Positions 27,973 through 36,834 of a stretch of DNA of 64,000 nucleotides are shown here, piece by piece (position 1 is the stretch's first letter; each line of letters starts with the position of its first letter). The stretch lies in NCBI RefSeq assembly GCF_030209575.1, contig NZ_JARVRS010000001.1:2852001-2916000 (forward strand), in the 5' to 3' direction. A program made the position numbers and the translations under genes. The notes below the pieces were generated by a model, which was not told the DNA's origin, did no database searches, and saw only the letters and a list, made by a program, of their open reading frames with translations. The stretch comes from Leifsonia sp. fls2-241-R2A-40a (lineage in GTDB: Bacteria > Actinomycetota > Actinomycetes > Actinomycetales > Microbacteriaceae).

Positions 27973-28869
27973 GTGCGTCACAATCGCCGTCTCCGATGGG
28001 CTGCCATCCCGATCGCTGCGACGCTCGTCGTGGCCCTCGCGGGCTGCACGCAGGCTCAGCTGCACGGATTCCTCCCGGGCTTCGTCGCAGGCGAGCCGCC
28101 CGTCACGAATCACACCGACCGCATCAGCGGCCTCTGGGTGACCAGCTGGATCGTCCTGCTCATCGTGGGCATCGTCGTCTGGGGCCTCACCCTCTGGGCC
28201 GTGATCGTCTACCGCCGCCGGAAGGGCCAGACCGGCCTCCCGGTGCAGCTGCGCTACAACATGCCGATCGAGATCTTCTACACGGTCGTGCCCCTGATCC
28301 TCGTCCTGGGTTTCTTCGCCTTCACCGCTCGCGACCAGAACGCCATCGAGAAGCCGTATGCGAACCCCGACCTCAAGATCCAGGTCTACGCGAAGCAGTG
28401 GGCGTGGGACTTCAACTACGTCACCGACAACGTCTACGACCCGGGCATCCAGGTCCAGCCGGATGACAACAGCGCCACCCCCGGCTCGGTCCAGGAGGGC
28501 GAGGTCCCGGTCCTCTACCTGCCCGAGAACAAGAAGATCACGATCCAGCTCGACTCGCGCGACGTGATCCACTCCTTCTGGGTCCCCGCGATGCTGTACA
28601 AGAAGGACGTCATCCCGGGCAAGACGAACTACATGTACTTCGAGACGACGAACCGCACCGGCACCTTCGTCGGAAAGTGTGCCGAGCTCTGCGGCGAGTA
28701 CCACTCGGCGATGCTCTTCAACGTGAAGATCGTGTCGCAGTCCGAGTACGACGCCCACATCCAGAAGCTCCGTGACCAGGGCTACGAGGGTCAGCTGGGC
28801 TCCGAGTACGACCGCAACCAGAACCTGCCAGGAACGGGCGCCCCCTCGGGCGGCCAGGGCAACGAGTAG
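27973..28869 (+). CDS. ctaC: Cytochrome c oxidase subunit II (aa3-type)
   Basis: Membrane-anchored lipoprotein subunit that carries the CuA centre and receives electrons from the cytochrome bcc complex. 298 residues, GTG start. A signal peptide with lipobox VALAGC ends near residue 24, and two transmembrane segments follow (about 55-80 and 98-118). The cupredoxin domain contains the CuA ligands in [13 protein letters not shown] and the upstream His in [11 protein letters not shown]. First gene of ctaC-ctaD-ctaF. Confidence 0.96.
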   Translation: MRHNRRLRWAAIPIAATLVVALAGCTQAQLHGFLPGFVAGEPPVTNHTDRISGLWVTSWIVLLIVGIVVWGLTLWAVIVYRRRKGQTGLPVQLRYNMPIEIFYTVVPLILVLGFFAFTARDQNAIEKPYANPDLKIQVYAKQWAWDFNYVTDNVYDPGIQVQPDDNSATPGSVQEGEVPVLYLPENKKITIQLDSRDVIHSFWVPAMLYKKDVIPGKTNYMYFETTNRTGTFVGKCAELCGEYHSAMLFNVKIVSQSEYDAHIQKLRDQGYEGQLGSEYDRNQNLPGTGAPSGGQGNE

Positions 28870-28877
28870 GACGCAAG

Positions 28878-30629
28878 ATGACGACGACTGCACCGGCGCC
28901 CGGCGCCACCGCCGCTCCTCCGAGGCCGACCTCGACGATCCTCACTCCCAACGGTGCGGCTCGTAAGGGCAACATCCTCGTGAACTACATCACGTCGACC
29001 GACCACAAGACGATCGGGTACATGTACCTGATCTCCTCGTTCATCTACTTCCTCGTCGGCGGCGTGATGGCCCTCATCATCCGCGCCCAGCTGTTCGAGC
29101 CGGGCCTGAACGTGGTCGCCACCAAAGAGCAGTACAACCAGCTCTTCACGATGCACGGCACGATCATGCTGCTCATGTTCGCGACGCCGCTGTTCGCGGG
29201 CTTCGCCAACGTGCTCATGCCGCTGCAGATCGGTGCGCCCGACGTCGCGTTCCCGCGTCTGAACGCTCTGGCCTACTGGTTCTACTCCTTCGGCTCGCTG
29301 ATCGCGGTCGCCGGCTTCCTCACCCCGCAGGGTGCGGCGTCCTTCGGCTGGTTCGCATACGCGCCACTCTCGAGCACGACCTTCTCGCCAGGCATCGGCG
29401 GCAATCTCTGGGTGCTCGGCCTCGGCCTCTCCGGCTTCGGCACGATCCTCGGTGCCGTGAACTTCATCACCACGATCATCACGATGCGCGCACCGGGCAT
29501 GACCATGTTCCGGATGCCGATCTTCACCTGGAACACCCTGGTGACGTCCATCCTCGTGCTGATGGCCTTCCCGGTGCTGGCGGCGGCGCTGTTCGCCCTC
29601 GCGGCCGACCGCGTGTTCGACGCGCACATCTACGACGCGGCGAACGGCGGAGCTCTGCTCTGGCAGCACCTGTTCTGGTTCTTCGGGCATCCGGAGGTCT
29701 ACATCATCGCGCTGCCGTTCTTCGGCATCGTGTCCGAGATCTTCCCGGTGTTCAGCCGGAAGCCGATCTTCGGGTACAAGACCCTGGTGTACGCGACCAT
29801 CTCCATCGCCGCGCTGTCGGTGACGGTGTGGGCGCACCACATGTACGTCACCGGATCGGTGCTGCTGCCCTGGTTCTCCCTGATGACGATGCTCATCGCG
29901 GTCCCGACCGGCGTGAAGATCTTCAACTGGGTCGGCACCATGTGGCGCGGTTCGCTCACCTTCGAGTCGCCGATGCTCTGGTCGATCGGGTTCCTGATCA
30001 CGTTCACCTTCGGTGGTCTGACGGGCGTCATCCTGGCTTCGCCGCCGCTCGACTTCCACGTGTCCGACACGTACTTCGTGGTCGCCCACTTCCACTACGT
30101 GGTCTTCGGAACCGTCGTCTTCGCGATGTTCGCCGGCTTCTACTTCTGGTGGCCGAAGTGGACGGGCAAGATGCTCAACGACCGGCTGGGCAAGTGGCAC
30201 TTCTGGCTGCTGTTCATCGGCTTCCACACGACGTTCCTCATCCAGCACTGGCTGGGCGTCGTCGGCATGCCGCGACGGTACGCGACCTACCTGCCGTCGG
30301 ACGGCTTCACCTGGATGAACCAGGTGTCGTCGATCGGTGCGGGCATCCTCGCGATCTCGATGATCCCGTTCTTCGTGAACGTCTACCTGACCGCGCGAAA
30401 CGCGCCGAAGGTCACCGTGAACGACCCGTGGGGCTACGGACGTTCGCTCGAGTGGGCGACGAGCTGCCCGCCGCCGCGCCACAACTTCACGTCGATCCCG
30501 CGCATCCGTTCGGAGTCGCCGGCGTTCGACCTGAACCACCCCGAGGCGGGCATCCCGATCGGTGTGGGCCCGGCGAAGGACGCCCCCGACGCTCCCGTGC
30601 ACGACGTCGCGAACGACGAGGTGAAGTAA
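28878..30629 (+). CDS. ctaD: Cytochrome c oxidase subunit I
   Basis: Haem-copper oxidase catalytic subunit that reduces O2 and pumps protons. 583 residues with 12 transmembrane helices. Ligands visible are the haem a His in [12 protein letters not shown], the CuB His and cross-linked Tyr in FFGHPEVYI, the CuB pair WAHHMYVTG, and the haem pair in [11 protein letters not shown]. It starts 9 nt after the ctaC stop, and 2 nt separate its stop from ctaF. An N-terminal Ala/Pro/Thr-rich tail of about 25 residues precedes the first helix. Confidence 0.98.
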   Translation: MTTTAPAPGATAAPPRPTSTILTPNGAARKGNILVNYITSTDHKTIGYMYLISSFIYFLVGGVMALIIRAQLFEPGLNVVATKEQYNQLFTMHGTIMLLMFATPLFAGFANVLMPLQIGAPDVAFPRLNALAYWFYSFGSLIAVAGFLTPQGAASFGWFAYAPLSSTTFSPGIGGNLWVLGLGLSGFGTILGAVNFITTIITMRAPGMTMFRMPIFTWNTLVTSILVLMAFPVLAAALFALAADRVFDAHIYDAANGGALLWQHLFWFFGHPEVYIIALPFFGIVSEIFPVFSRKPIFGYKTLVYATISIAALSVTVWAHHMYVTGSVLLPWFSLMTMLIAVPTGVKIFNWVGTMWRGSLTFESPMLWSIGFLITFTFGGLTGVILASPPLDFHVSDTYFVVAHFHYVVFGTVVFAMFAGFYFWWPKWTGKMLNDRLGKWHFWLLFIGFHTTFLIQHWLGVVGMPRRYATYLPSDGFTWMNQVSSIGAGILAISMIPFFVNVYLTARNAPKVTVNDPWGYGRSLEWATSCPPPRHNFTSIPRIRSESPAFDLNHPEAGIPIGVGPAKDAPDAPVHDVANDEVK

Positions 30630-30631
30630 CC

Positions 30632-31054
30632 ATGCGCGCTAATGCCAATCTGTTCTGGATCCTGTCGGCCTTCTTCCTGCTGTCATCGATCGCCTACACG
30701 CTCTGGAACCTGATCGATCAGGCCCACCGCAACGTGGAGTGGGTCGGCACCGTCGGCATGCTCCTCGCCGCGATTCTGTCCGCGTTCATCGCCTTCTATG
30801 TCGGCCGCTCGCACGCGGCCCAGGGCGGCGAACTCCCGGAGGACCGCCTCGACGCGAACATCGACGACGGCGACCCGGAGCTCGGGCACTTCAGCCCGTG
30901 GAGCTGGTGGCCCGTGGCCCTCGCCTTCGGCGCGGGCCTGGTCATCCTCGGCCTCGCCGTCGGTTTCTGGATCTGCTACATCGGTGTCGCCTTCAGCCTC
31001 ATCTGCATCGTGGGCTGGGTCTACGAGTACTACCGCGGCTACTTCGCCCGCTGA
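30632..31054 (+). CDS. ctaF: Cytochrome c oxidase subunit IV, actinobacterial type
   Basis: Small 140-residue membrane subunit found in actinobacterial bcc-aa3 supercomplexes. Four hydrophobic segments: ILSAFFLLSSIAYTLW, TVGMLLAAILSAFIAFY and a closely spaced C-terminal pair ending IGVAFSLICIVGWVYEYYRG. The loop LPEDRLDANIDDGDPELGHFSPWSWWP is characteristic of the family. It directly follows ctaD and precedes a strong terminator. Confidence 0.93.
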   Translation: MRANANLFWILSAFFLLSSIAYTLWNLIDQAHRNVEWVGTVGMLLAAILSAFIAFYVGRSHAAQGGELPEDRLDANIDDGDPELGHFSPWSWWPVALAFGAGLVILGLAVGFWICYIGVAFSLICIVGWVYEYYRGYFAR

Positions 31055-31071
31055 CCTATACCGCGCGCACA

Positions 31072-31103
31072 AGAGGGCCGTCTCCTTCGGGAGGCGGCCC
31101 TCT
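31072..31103 (+). terminator. Intrinsic terminator of ctaCDF
   Basis: AGAGGGCCGTCTCC pairs with GGAGGCGGCCCTCT around a short TTCG-type loop, followed by TTGCG, 18 nt after the ctaF stop. The loop-proximal part (CCGTCTCC/GGAGGCGG) is the same as in the sepF hairpin. Confidence 0.82.
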
Positions 31104-31157
31104 TTGCGTGTGGGGCGGGGTGTGCGACCGTGGGCTCGCCGGCACCCGACCGCACCT

Positions 31158-31512
31158 AGTTGACGCAACACGCCGCCCGCCGCCGCGTCGGATGGCGTGT
31201 TGTGTCAACTCGATGACGAACGCGACCGCGCCGGGCAGACCGCGAGCACCTGGTTGACGAGACACGCCGTCCGCATCCGTCTCGCGGCGGCGTGTTGCGT
31301 CAAGTGGGCGAAGCGTGCGACCGCGCGAGGTGGACCGGCCGCGCCTGGCCGACCGGCCGCATCTGGTTGACGAGACACGCCGCCGGCCGCCGTCGCGGGA
31401 CGGCGTGTTGCGTCAACTCGATGACGCATGCGACCGCGGGTGGCCGACCGGCCGCACCTGGTTGACGGGACACGCCGCCGGCCGGCGTCGCGCGATGGCG
31501 TGTTGCGTCTAG
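31158..31512. repeat. Tandem array of four palindromic units
   Basis: In the 480-nt gap between convergent ctaF and the rRNA methyltransferase gene, a hairpin-forming unit is repeated four times: 31158-31210, 31252-31303, 31366-31417 and 31461-31510. The left arm is close to GTTGACGnGACACGCCG and the right arm close to CGGCGTGTTGCGTCAAC; loops of 18-21 nt vary. Spacers of about 40-60 nt also share sequence (GATGACGnnnGCGACCGCG, GGCCGACCGGCCGC). Unit spacing is about 95-113 nt. Not CRISPR: the units are themselves palindromes, and arms and spacers both drift. A fifth copy of the hairpin is at 59892-59944. No coding sequence is credible here. Confidence 0.85.
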
Positions 31513-31534
31513 TAGGAGGCTCTGGTTCTCGGGG

Positions 31535-32362
31535 TCAGCGGCGGGCTAAGCGGAGGACGTCGACGGAGACCCGCGTGACGTCCGCGGACGTGGACGCGGG
31601 CGTGCCGCCGGAGGCGGCGTGCCGGGCCGACGGTCCCATGCCCGCCAGGGCGTCGCGGAGGGCGTCGGTGAGCGGCAAGTCGTAGGCGACGGTTTCGCGC
31701 GCCTGCAGCGCGTACAGGGGCTCAGAGGCGGTGATGACGTCCTCTGCCTTGTCGGCGGGGATGTCGAGCATCGTCCCGCCCGCGCGGAGAGAGCCGAGGT
31801 GGTCCGCCCGGGGGACCACCACGACGAGAGTTCCACCCGGCCGCAGCACCCGGTGGAACTCGGGCAGGTTCCGTGGCGCGAAGACATCCAGGATGGCGTC
31901 GGCGGTCCCCGATCGCACCGGGAGGGGCCGCCACGTGTCGGCCACCAGCCCGTCGATACGGTCGGAGGAGCGCACCGCGCGGGCGACGGCCTGCGGCGAC
32001 AGGTCCATCGCCAGTCCGCGCGCGTCCGGCGCAGCCGCCAGGGCCGCGCGGAGGTAGTGTCCCGTGCCGGCACCGGCGTCGAGGATCCGTTCCGGCAGGA
32101 CCGTCGCGGCCGCCGATGCCACGGCGTCCGCGATGGGGGAGTAGGCGCCGCCTTCGAGCACCGCGTCGCGCGCATCCAGCATGTCGGCGGTGTCGCCGAG
32201 GTGCTTGGTTCCACCGCCGAGCAGGGAGACGTAGCCGCGCTTGTTGACGTCGTGGCGGTGACCGTTCGCGCAGCCCAGGGTCAGCGGTCCGGCAGGCTCC
32301 AGGTCCGCCGCGCACACCGGACAGCGCAGCCACGAGGAGAGACGACTCAGGTCAGCAGACAT
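31535..32362 (-). CDS. RlmA-type 23S rRNA (guanine-N1) methyltransferase
   Basis: 275-residue SAM-dependent enzyme. The N-terminal zinc finger is RCPVCAADL...CANGHRH (residues about 13-37), followed by VNKRGYVSLLGGG. The Rossmann core has ILDAGAGTGHYLRAAL (motif I, about 108), and a late substrate-binding segment follows. This matches RlmA(I)/RlmA(II, TlrB) enzymes that methylate G745 or G748; some homologues confer tylosin resistance, but target and phenotype cannot be told here. ATG 32362 was chosen because it starts the zinc finger; a longer frame to 32509 would run into qcrB. Confidence 0.85.
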   Translation of the reverse strand: MSADLSRLSSWLRCPVCAADLEPAGPLTLGCANGHRHDVNKRGYVSLLGGGTKHLGDTADMLDARDAVLEGGAYSPIADAVASAAATVLPERILDAGAGTGHYLRAALAAAPDARGLAMDLSPQAVARAVRSSDRIDGLVADTWRPLPVRSGTADAILDVFAPRNLPEFHRVLRPGGTLVVVVPRADHLGSLRAGGTMLDIPADKAEDVITASEPLYALQARETVAYDLPLTDALRDALAGMGPSARHAASGGTPASTSADVTRVSVDVLRLARR

Positions 32363-32427
32363 CGAGGGGACCCTCCCGGCAGAAGCGGACGGCAGAACGG
32401 ACGGCGGAGACGGACGGCGGAAACGCG

Positions 32428-32461
32428 GAAGCGCCGGCGCGAATGAACGCACCGGCGCTTC
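32428..32461 (-). terminator. Hairpin at the end of the qcr operon
   Basis: GAAGCGCCGG (32428-32437) pairs with CCGGCGCTTC (32452-32461), a perfect 10-bp stem with a 14-nt loop, located 17 nt beyond the qcrB stop on the minus strand. The downstream minus-strand sequence contains short pyrimidine runs but no strong T-tract. Confidence 0.65.
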
Positions 32462-32477
32462 TGTCGACGGGGGACCG

Positions 32478-34097
32478 TCAGTGGAGTTCGTGGCCCGACT
32501 CGAGCTCACCCCGCGACGGCGGCAGGATGCGGTCCTCGAAGAACCAGCGGGAGAGACCCGCGCGCACGCGGTTCGCGGCGGTGATCTTGCCTCGACGGTT
32601 CGGACGGAGCATCAGCGGCTCGTACGACTCGAACGAGACGAGACGCCAGCGCTCGTAGTCGCTCAACTGCTCGTGCACCTCGATGAACTCGCCACCGGGG
32701 AGCTTCACGATGCGGCCCGACTCGTAGCCGTGGAGGGCGATCGAGCGGTCCTTCTTCTGCAGCGCCAGGCAGACGCGCTTGGTCACGACGTACGCGATCA
32801 GCGGGCCGATGAAGAGCAGAGCCTGGAGCGCGTGGATCACGCCCTCCATCGTCAGCTTGAAGTGCGTGGCGATGATGTCCGAGCTCGCCGCCGCCCAGAA
32901 CACCGCGTAGAACGTGACGCCCGCGGCACCGATCGCGGTGCGGGAGGCCGCGTTGCGCGGACGGTCCAGGATGTGGTGCTCGCGCTTGTCGCCCGTGACC
33001 CATCCCTCGAGGAACGGGTAGATCATGACGGTCACGATGAACAGGCCGAGGATCGCCACCGGGACGATGATGTTGAACGACCAGGTGCGGTCGAGCCACA
33101 CGAACTCCCAGCCCGGCGGGACGAGACGCAGCGCGCCGTCCGCGAAGCCGATGTACCAGTCCGGCTGCGTACCCGCGGACACCGGGGAGGGGTCGTACGG
33201 GCCGTAGTTCCAGATCGGGTTGATCGTGAAGAACGACGCCATCAGCACCACGACACCGAACACGATGAAGAAGAAGCCGCCGGCCTTGGCCGCGTACACC
33301 GGGAGAACCGGGTAGCCGACCACGTTGCCCTGCGTTCGTCCGGGCGCCGCGTACTGGGTGTGCTTGTGGATGACCACGAACATCAGGTGCAGTGCGATGA
33401 ACGCCACCACGACCGCGGGGAGCAGCAGGATGTGCAGCGTGTACAGACGCCCCACGATCGCCGTCCCCGGGAACTCGCCGCCGAAGAGAAGGAACGAGAT
33501 CCAGGTGCCGACGACCGGCAGGCCCTTGATGAGGCCGTCGATGATGCGGAGGCCGTTGCCCGAGAGCAGGTCGTCGGGGAGCGAGTAGCCGGTGAAGCCC
33601 TCACCCATCGCGAGGATGAACAGCACGAAGCCGATGACCCAGTTCAGCTCACGCGGCTTGCGGAAGGCGCCCGTGAAGAAGATGCGGAGCATGTGCAGAC
33701 CGATGGAGGCCACGAACAGCAGGGCCGCCCAGTGGTGGATCTGCCGGACGAGCAGCCCGCCGCGCACCTCGAACGAGATGTTGAGCGTGCTCTGCATCGC
33801 GGAGGACATCGAGATGCCCTTGAGGGGCACGTACGAGCCGTTGTAGACGACTTCCGCCATGGAGGCCTGGAAGAAGAACGTCAGGAAGGTGCCCGACAGC
33901 AGGATCACGATGAAGCTGTAGAGCGCGACCTCACCGAGCAGGAACGACCAGTGGTCGGGGAAGATCTTGCGACCGAACTCCTTGACGGCGCCCGAGATGC
34001 TGGTGCGGTCCTCGAGGTAGTTCGCGGCTGCCGCCGTGAACCCGCCCGTCGAGGACGTCGTCTGTGCCGCAGGCCGTGCGGCGGTCGTGGTGCTCAA
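32478..34097 (-). CDS. qcrB: Cytochrome bc1/bcc complex subunit QcrB (cytochrome b)
   Basis: Quinol-oxidising di-haem subunit of the bcc complex. 539 residues, eight or nine transmembrane helices. Haem-ligand His residues occur in the helix around QIHHWAALLFVASIGLHMLRIFF and in LYTLHILLLPAVVVAFIALHLMFVVIHKHTQ. The quinol-site PEW is replaced by the region QPDWYIGFADGALR, as usual in actinobacteria. A long charged C-terminal tail (from about residue 430) is typical. The TTG start at 34097 overlaps the qcrA stop (TTGA), indicating translational coupling. Confidence 0.96.
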   Translation of the reverse strand: MSTTTAARPAAQTTSSTGGFTAAAANYLEDRTSISGAVKEFGRKIFPDHWSFLLGEVALYSFIVILLSGTFLTFFFQASMAEVVYNGSYVPLKGISMSSAMQSTLNISFEVRGGLLVRQIHHWAALLFVASIGLHMLRIFFTGAFRKPRELNWVIGFVLFILAMGEGFTGYSLPDDLLSGNGLRIIDGLIKGLPVVGTWISFLLFGGEFPGTAIVGRLYTLHILLLPAVVVAFIALHLMFVVIHKHTQYAAPGRTQGNVVGYPVLPVYAAKAGGFFFIVFGVVVLMASFFTINPIWNYGPYDPSPVSAGTQPDWYIGFADGALRLVPPGWEFVWLDRTWSFNIIVPVAILGLFIVTVMIYPFLEGWVTGDKREHHILDRPRNAASRTAIGAAGVTFYAVFWAAASSDIIATHFKLTMEGVIHALQALLFIGPLIAYVVTKRVCLALQKKDRSIALHGYESGRIVKLPGGEFIEVHEQLSDYERWRLVSFESYEPLMLRPNRRGKITAANRVRAGLSRWFFEDRILPPSRGELESGHELH

Positions 34098-35161
34098 TGG
34101 CGCTCCCAGAAGCTTGGGCCGACGGGCTCGTGGAAGTCGCTCCGGGCGACCAGGTAGCCATCGGCGTCAACGGTGATCGGCAGCTGCGGCAGAGGCCGCT
34201 TGGCCGGTCCGAAGATGACCTGCGCTTCGTGCGTGATGTCGAACTGCGACTGGTGGCACGGGCAGAGCAGGTGGTGGGTCTGCTGCTCGTAGAGCGCCAC
34301 AGGGCACCCGACGTGCGTGCAGATCTTGGAGTAGGCGACGATGCCGTCGTAGTTCCAGGACTCGCGGCCCTTGGACACGTGCAGGTCCTCGGGCTTCAGA
34401 CGCATGAGCAGTACTGCGGCCTTGGCCTTCTGCTCCAGCATGTTCTCGGCCTCGTTGAGGCCTTCGGGGATGACGTGGAACGCGCTGCCGAGGGTCACAT
34501 CGGACGCCTTGATCGGGGTTCCGGTTGGGTCGCGGGTGAGGCGGACGCCCTTGGCCCACATGGTGTTCGCGAGCAGCTCCACCGGGTCTTCGTTCATCGG
34601 CGCGAGCCCGCGGAACAGCATCACGGCGGGAAGCGGGAAGGCGATCAGTGCACCGATCAGGCTGTTGCGAACCAGGATGCGGCGGCTGAAGCCGGACTCC
34701 TCGTCGGCCTGGCGGAAGATCTCAGCCGCACGCTCGGTCGTCGCCTCGCTGCCCCGGACGGGGTGGCGGAGGTCGACGCCCTCCTTCTCGTGCATGAGCG
34801 CCTTGCCCCAGTGGACGGCGCCGATTCCAATCGCGAGGAGGGCGAGAGCACCGCCGATGCCGATGAACAGGTTGTTCAAGCGGACCGATCCGGGGTCGCT
34901 GTCGACGATCGGGAAGGCGAGGTAGGCGGCGACCGCCCACACCGAGCCCGCGATCGACAGGTAGAACAGCGTGTAGACCGTGCGCTCGGCCCGGCGCTCC
35001 TTGCGCGGGTCGAGGTCGGTGACGCGCGGACGGTGCGGCGGGAAGCCGGGGTTCTCGACGGCGTCGCGGATGATCAGCGCCGTTCCGGGGTCGCCGGTCC
35101 GGTGCGCCTCAGACGAACTGGCGGGCGTAAGCTCGCGACCGCCGTTCTCGTCCTGTGCCAT
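34094..35161 (-). CDS. qcrA: Rieske iron-sulfur subunit of the bcc complex
   Basis: 355 residues. As in other actinobacteria, three transmembrane segments (about 65-85, 98-118 and 160-185) precede the periplasmic Rieske fold. The [2Fe-2S] ligands are in CTHVGCPVAL and CPCHQSQFDI near residues 278-302. ATG 35161 has AGGAG 5 nt upstream. Charged N-terminal tail of about 55 residues. Second gene of qcrC-qcrA-qcrB, preceded by 42 nt without a promoter-like sequence. Confidence 0.96.
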   Translation of the reverse strand: MAQDENGGRELTPASSSEAHRTGDPGTALIIRDAVENPGFPPHRPRVTDLDPRKERRAERTVYTLFYLSIAGSVWAVAAYLAFPIVDSDPGSVRLNNLFIGIGGALALLAIGIGAVHWGKALMHEKEGVDLRHPVRGSEATTERAAEIFRQADEESGFSRRILVRNSLIGALIAFPLPAVMLFRGLAPMNEDPVELLANTMWAKGVRLTRDPTGTPIKASDVTLGSAFHVIPEGLNEAENMLEQKAKAAVLLMRLKPEDLHVSKGRESWNYDGIVAYSKICTHVGCPVALYEQQTHHLLCPCHQSQFDITHEAQVIFGPAKRPLPQLPITVDADGYLVARSDFHEPVGPSFWERH

Positions 35162-35203
35162 TGCTCTCCTTCTTACGACTAACTCTGTGTGCCTGTGTGC
35201 CGG

Positions 35204-36040
35204 CTAGTTCGACTTGGCCGTGATCCACACGGTGAGGGCGACGATCGCGCCGAGACCGAAGATCCAGAGGAACAGGCCCTCGGCCACCGGGCCCAGCGAA
35301 CCGAGCTCCAGTCCGCCCGGGGACGGGTTGTTCTGGATGTACTTCAGGTAGGTGATGATGTCGGCCTTGCCCTGGGGCGTGATGTTCAGGTCGTTGAACA
35401 CCGGCATGTTCTGCGGGCCGGTGACCATGGCCTCGTAGATGTGCTGGGCGCTGACACCGGTCAGCGGCGGGGCGTACTTGCCCTCCGTCAGCGCACCACC
35501 GGCACCGGCGACGTTGTGGCACATCGCGCAGTTGATGCGGAACAGCTCGGCGCCATGGGCGGCGTCGCCCTTGCCGTCGAGGTACTTCTGCTCGGGGATA
35601 GAGGGCCCGGGAGCGAGGGAGGCGACGTAGTCGGCCAGCGCCTTCACCTGGTCGTCGGTGAACTGCACCGGCTTCTCCTGCGCCTGCGGACCCTGCATCT
35701 GCATGGGCATGCGGCCGGTCCCGACCTGGAAGTCGACGGCGGCTGCGCCGACGCCGATGAGGCTCGGGGCAACGGAACTGCCCTGGGCGTTGAGCCCGTG
35801 GCAGGTGGCGCAGTTCGCCTGGAAGAGCTTCTTGCCCTCGTCGACCGTGCTCTGGCTCGCCGCGGCGACCGGCTCGTCGGCCGATGCCGTGGTGGTGGTG
35901 AACGCGGCGTAGGCGCCGCCGGTCAGTCCCAGACCGATCGCGAGCAGCGCGACAGTGGCCAGCGGGTGACGTCGGCCGGCCTTGCGGGCGGGCTTCGCCG
36001 TGGAGACCTGCTTGCCGGTGCCGGGGTTTTTCGGACGCAT
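35204..36040 (-). CDS. qcrC: Di-haem cytochrome c subunit QcrC
   Basis: 278-residue membrane-bound cytochrome c that shuttles electrons from bcc to aa3 inside the supercomplex, replacing soluble cytochrome c. A basic N-terminus and one hydrophobic segment (about 25-47), two cytochrome c domains with NCATCHGLNAQG (haem 1, near residue 75) and NCAMCHNVAGAG (haem 2, near 175), and a C-terminal transmembrane anchor (GLFLWIFGLGAIVALTVWI). ATG 36040 begins the basic tail MRPKNPGTGK. It follows ctaE by 23 nt. Confidence 0.95.
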   Translation of the reverse strand: MRPKNPGTGKQVSTAKPARKAGRRHPLATVALLAIGLGLTGGAYAAFTTTTASADEPVAAASQSTVDEGKKLFQANCATCHGLNAQGSSVAPSLIGVGAAAVDFQVGTGRMPMQMQGPQAQEKPVQFTDDQVKALADYVASLAPGPSIPEQKYLDGKGDAAHGAELFRINCAMCHNVAGAGGALTEGKYAPPLTGVSAQHIYEAMVTGPQNMPVFNDLNITPQGKADIITYLKYIQNNPSPGGLELGSLGPVAEGLFLWIFGLGAIVALTVWITAKSN

Positions 36041-36063
36041 GGGGTGAAGAACGCTCCTGTTTC

Positions 36064-36693
36064 CTATCGGATGATGTAGATGACCGCGAACAGCCCGATC
36101 CACACGACGTCGACGAAGTGCCAGTAGTAGGAGACGACGATGGCGCTGGTCGCCTCCTTGTGGCCGAAGGTCTTGACGGCGAACGCGCGGCCGATGACGA
36201 GGAGGAAGGCGATGAGGCCGCCCGTCACGTGCAGGGCGTGGAAGCCGGTGGTCAGGTAGAACGCGGAACCGTAGGCGTTGGCGCTGAGCGAGATGCCTTC
36301 GGAGACGAGCGTGGCGTACTCGAGCACCTGCCCGGAGACGAAGATCGCGCCCAGGAGGTAGGAGAGGGTGAACCACTCCACCATTCCCCACTTGGCGGGG
36401 CTCCAGCCCGTGCGGCGCGGCTGCAGGCGCTCCGCGGCGAACACGCCGAACTGGCACGTGAACGAGCTCGCGACCAGGATGATCGTGTTCGTCAGCGCGT
36501 ACGGGACGTTGAGGTGCTGCGTCTCTGCGGCCCACAGGTCCGGTGAAGTCGACTTGAGGGTGAAGTAGATCGCGAAGAGTCCCGCGAAGAACATCACCTC
36601 GGAGCCGAGCCAGACGATCGTGCCGACGGCAACGACGTTGGGCCGGTTGATCGCCGGGGCACTCGTGGCAGGAGAAATGGAGGTGCTCGTCAC
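36064..36693 (-). CDS. ctaE: Cytochrome c oxidase subunit III
   Basis: Polytopic subunit of aa3 oxidase, about 209 residues with five transmembrane helices. Family landmarks are [23 protein letters not shown] and the late [16 protein letters not shown] and [20 protein letters not shown]. Head gene of ctaE-qcrC-qcrA-qcrB. Two starts are possible. ATG at 36702 overlaps a good -10 hexamer; GTG at 36693 (TSTSISPA...) lies 7 nt after CATAAT and suits a leaderless mRNA, so I prefer it. Confidence 0.94.
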   Translation of the reverse strand: MTSTSISPATSAPAINRPNVVAVGTIVWLGSEVMFFAGLFAIYFTLKSTSPDLWAAETQHLNVPYALTNTIILVASSFTCQFGVFAAERLQPRRTGWSPAKWGMVEWFTLSYLLGAIFVSGQVLEYATLVSEGISLSANAYGSAFYLTTGFHALHVTGGLIAFLLVIGRAFAVKTFGHKEATSAIVVSYYWHFVDVVWIGLFAVIYIIR

Positions 36694-36700
36694 GTAACCC

Positions 36701-36706
36701 ATTATG
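36701..36706 (-). promoter_or_regulatory. Likely -10 (CATAAT) of ctaE-qcrCAB
   Basis: On the minus strand, CATAAT ends 7 nt before GTG 36693. It differs from TATAAT at one base. The hexamer contains the A of the alternative ATG start, which argues for the GTG start and a leaderless transcript. The remaining divergent gap to trpD is about 110 nt. Confidence 0.45.
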
Positions 36707-36822
36707 GCTGAAAAGAACCCTTGGTTTTCCCACCTGTGGGGCTTGAATCGCCCCGATTTCCGGTTAGGACAGCCTCAGACGGTGCCGATGGCCCGGTATC
36801 GCCGTGGCGTGTCGCCCGCCGA

Positions 36823-36828
36823 TAGGAT
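36823..36828 (+). promoter_or_regulatory. Likely leaderless -10 (TAGGAT) of trpD
   Basis: TAGGAT ends 6 nt before the trpD ATG at 36835, leaving only CACAAC between and no room for a ribosome site. No clear -35. Confidence 0.48.
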
Positions 36829-36834
36829 CACAAC

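Noticed and set aside
31158-31512. CRISPR array
   Set aside because: Units are long palindromes with variable arms, spacers are related to each other, and there are no cas genes.
31205-31685. Short open frames within the palindrome array encoding repeated peptides
   Set aside because: The apparent peptide repeats are just translations of the DNA palindromes, occur on both strands, and lack ribosome sites.
32363-32509. 49-residue N-terminal extension of the rRNA methyltransferase
   Set aside because: It would cover the qcr terminator and the end of qcrB; the zinc finger starts right after ATG 32362, as in the family.
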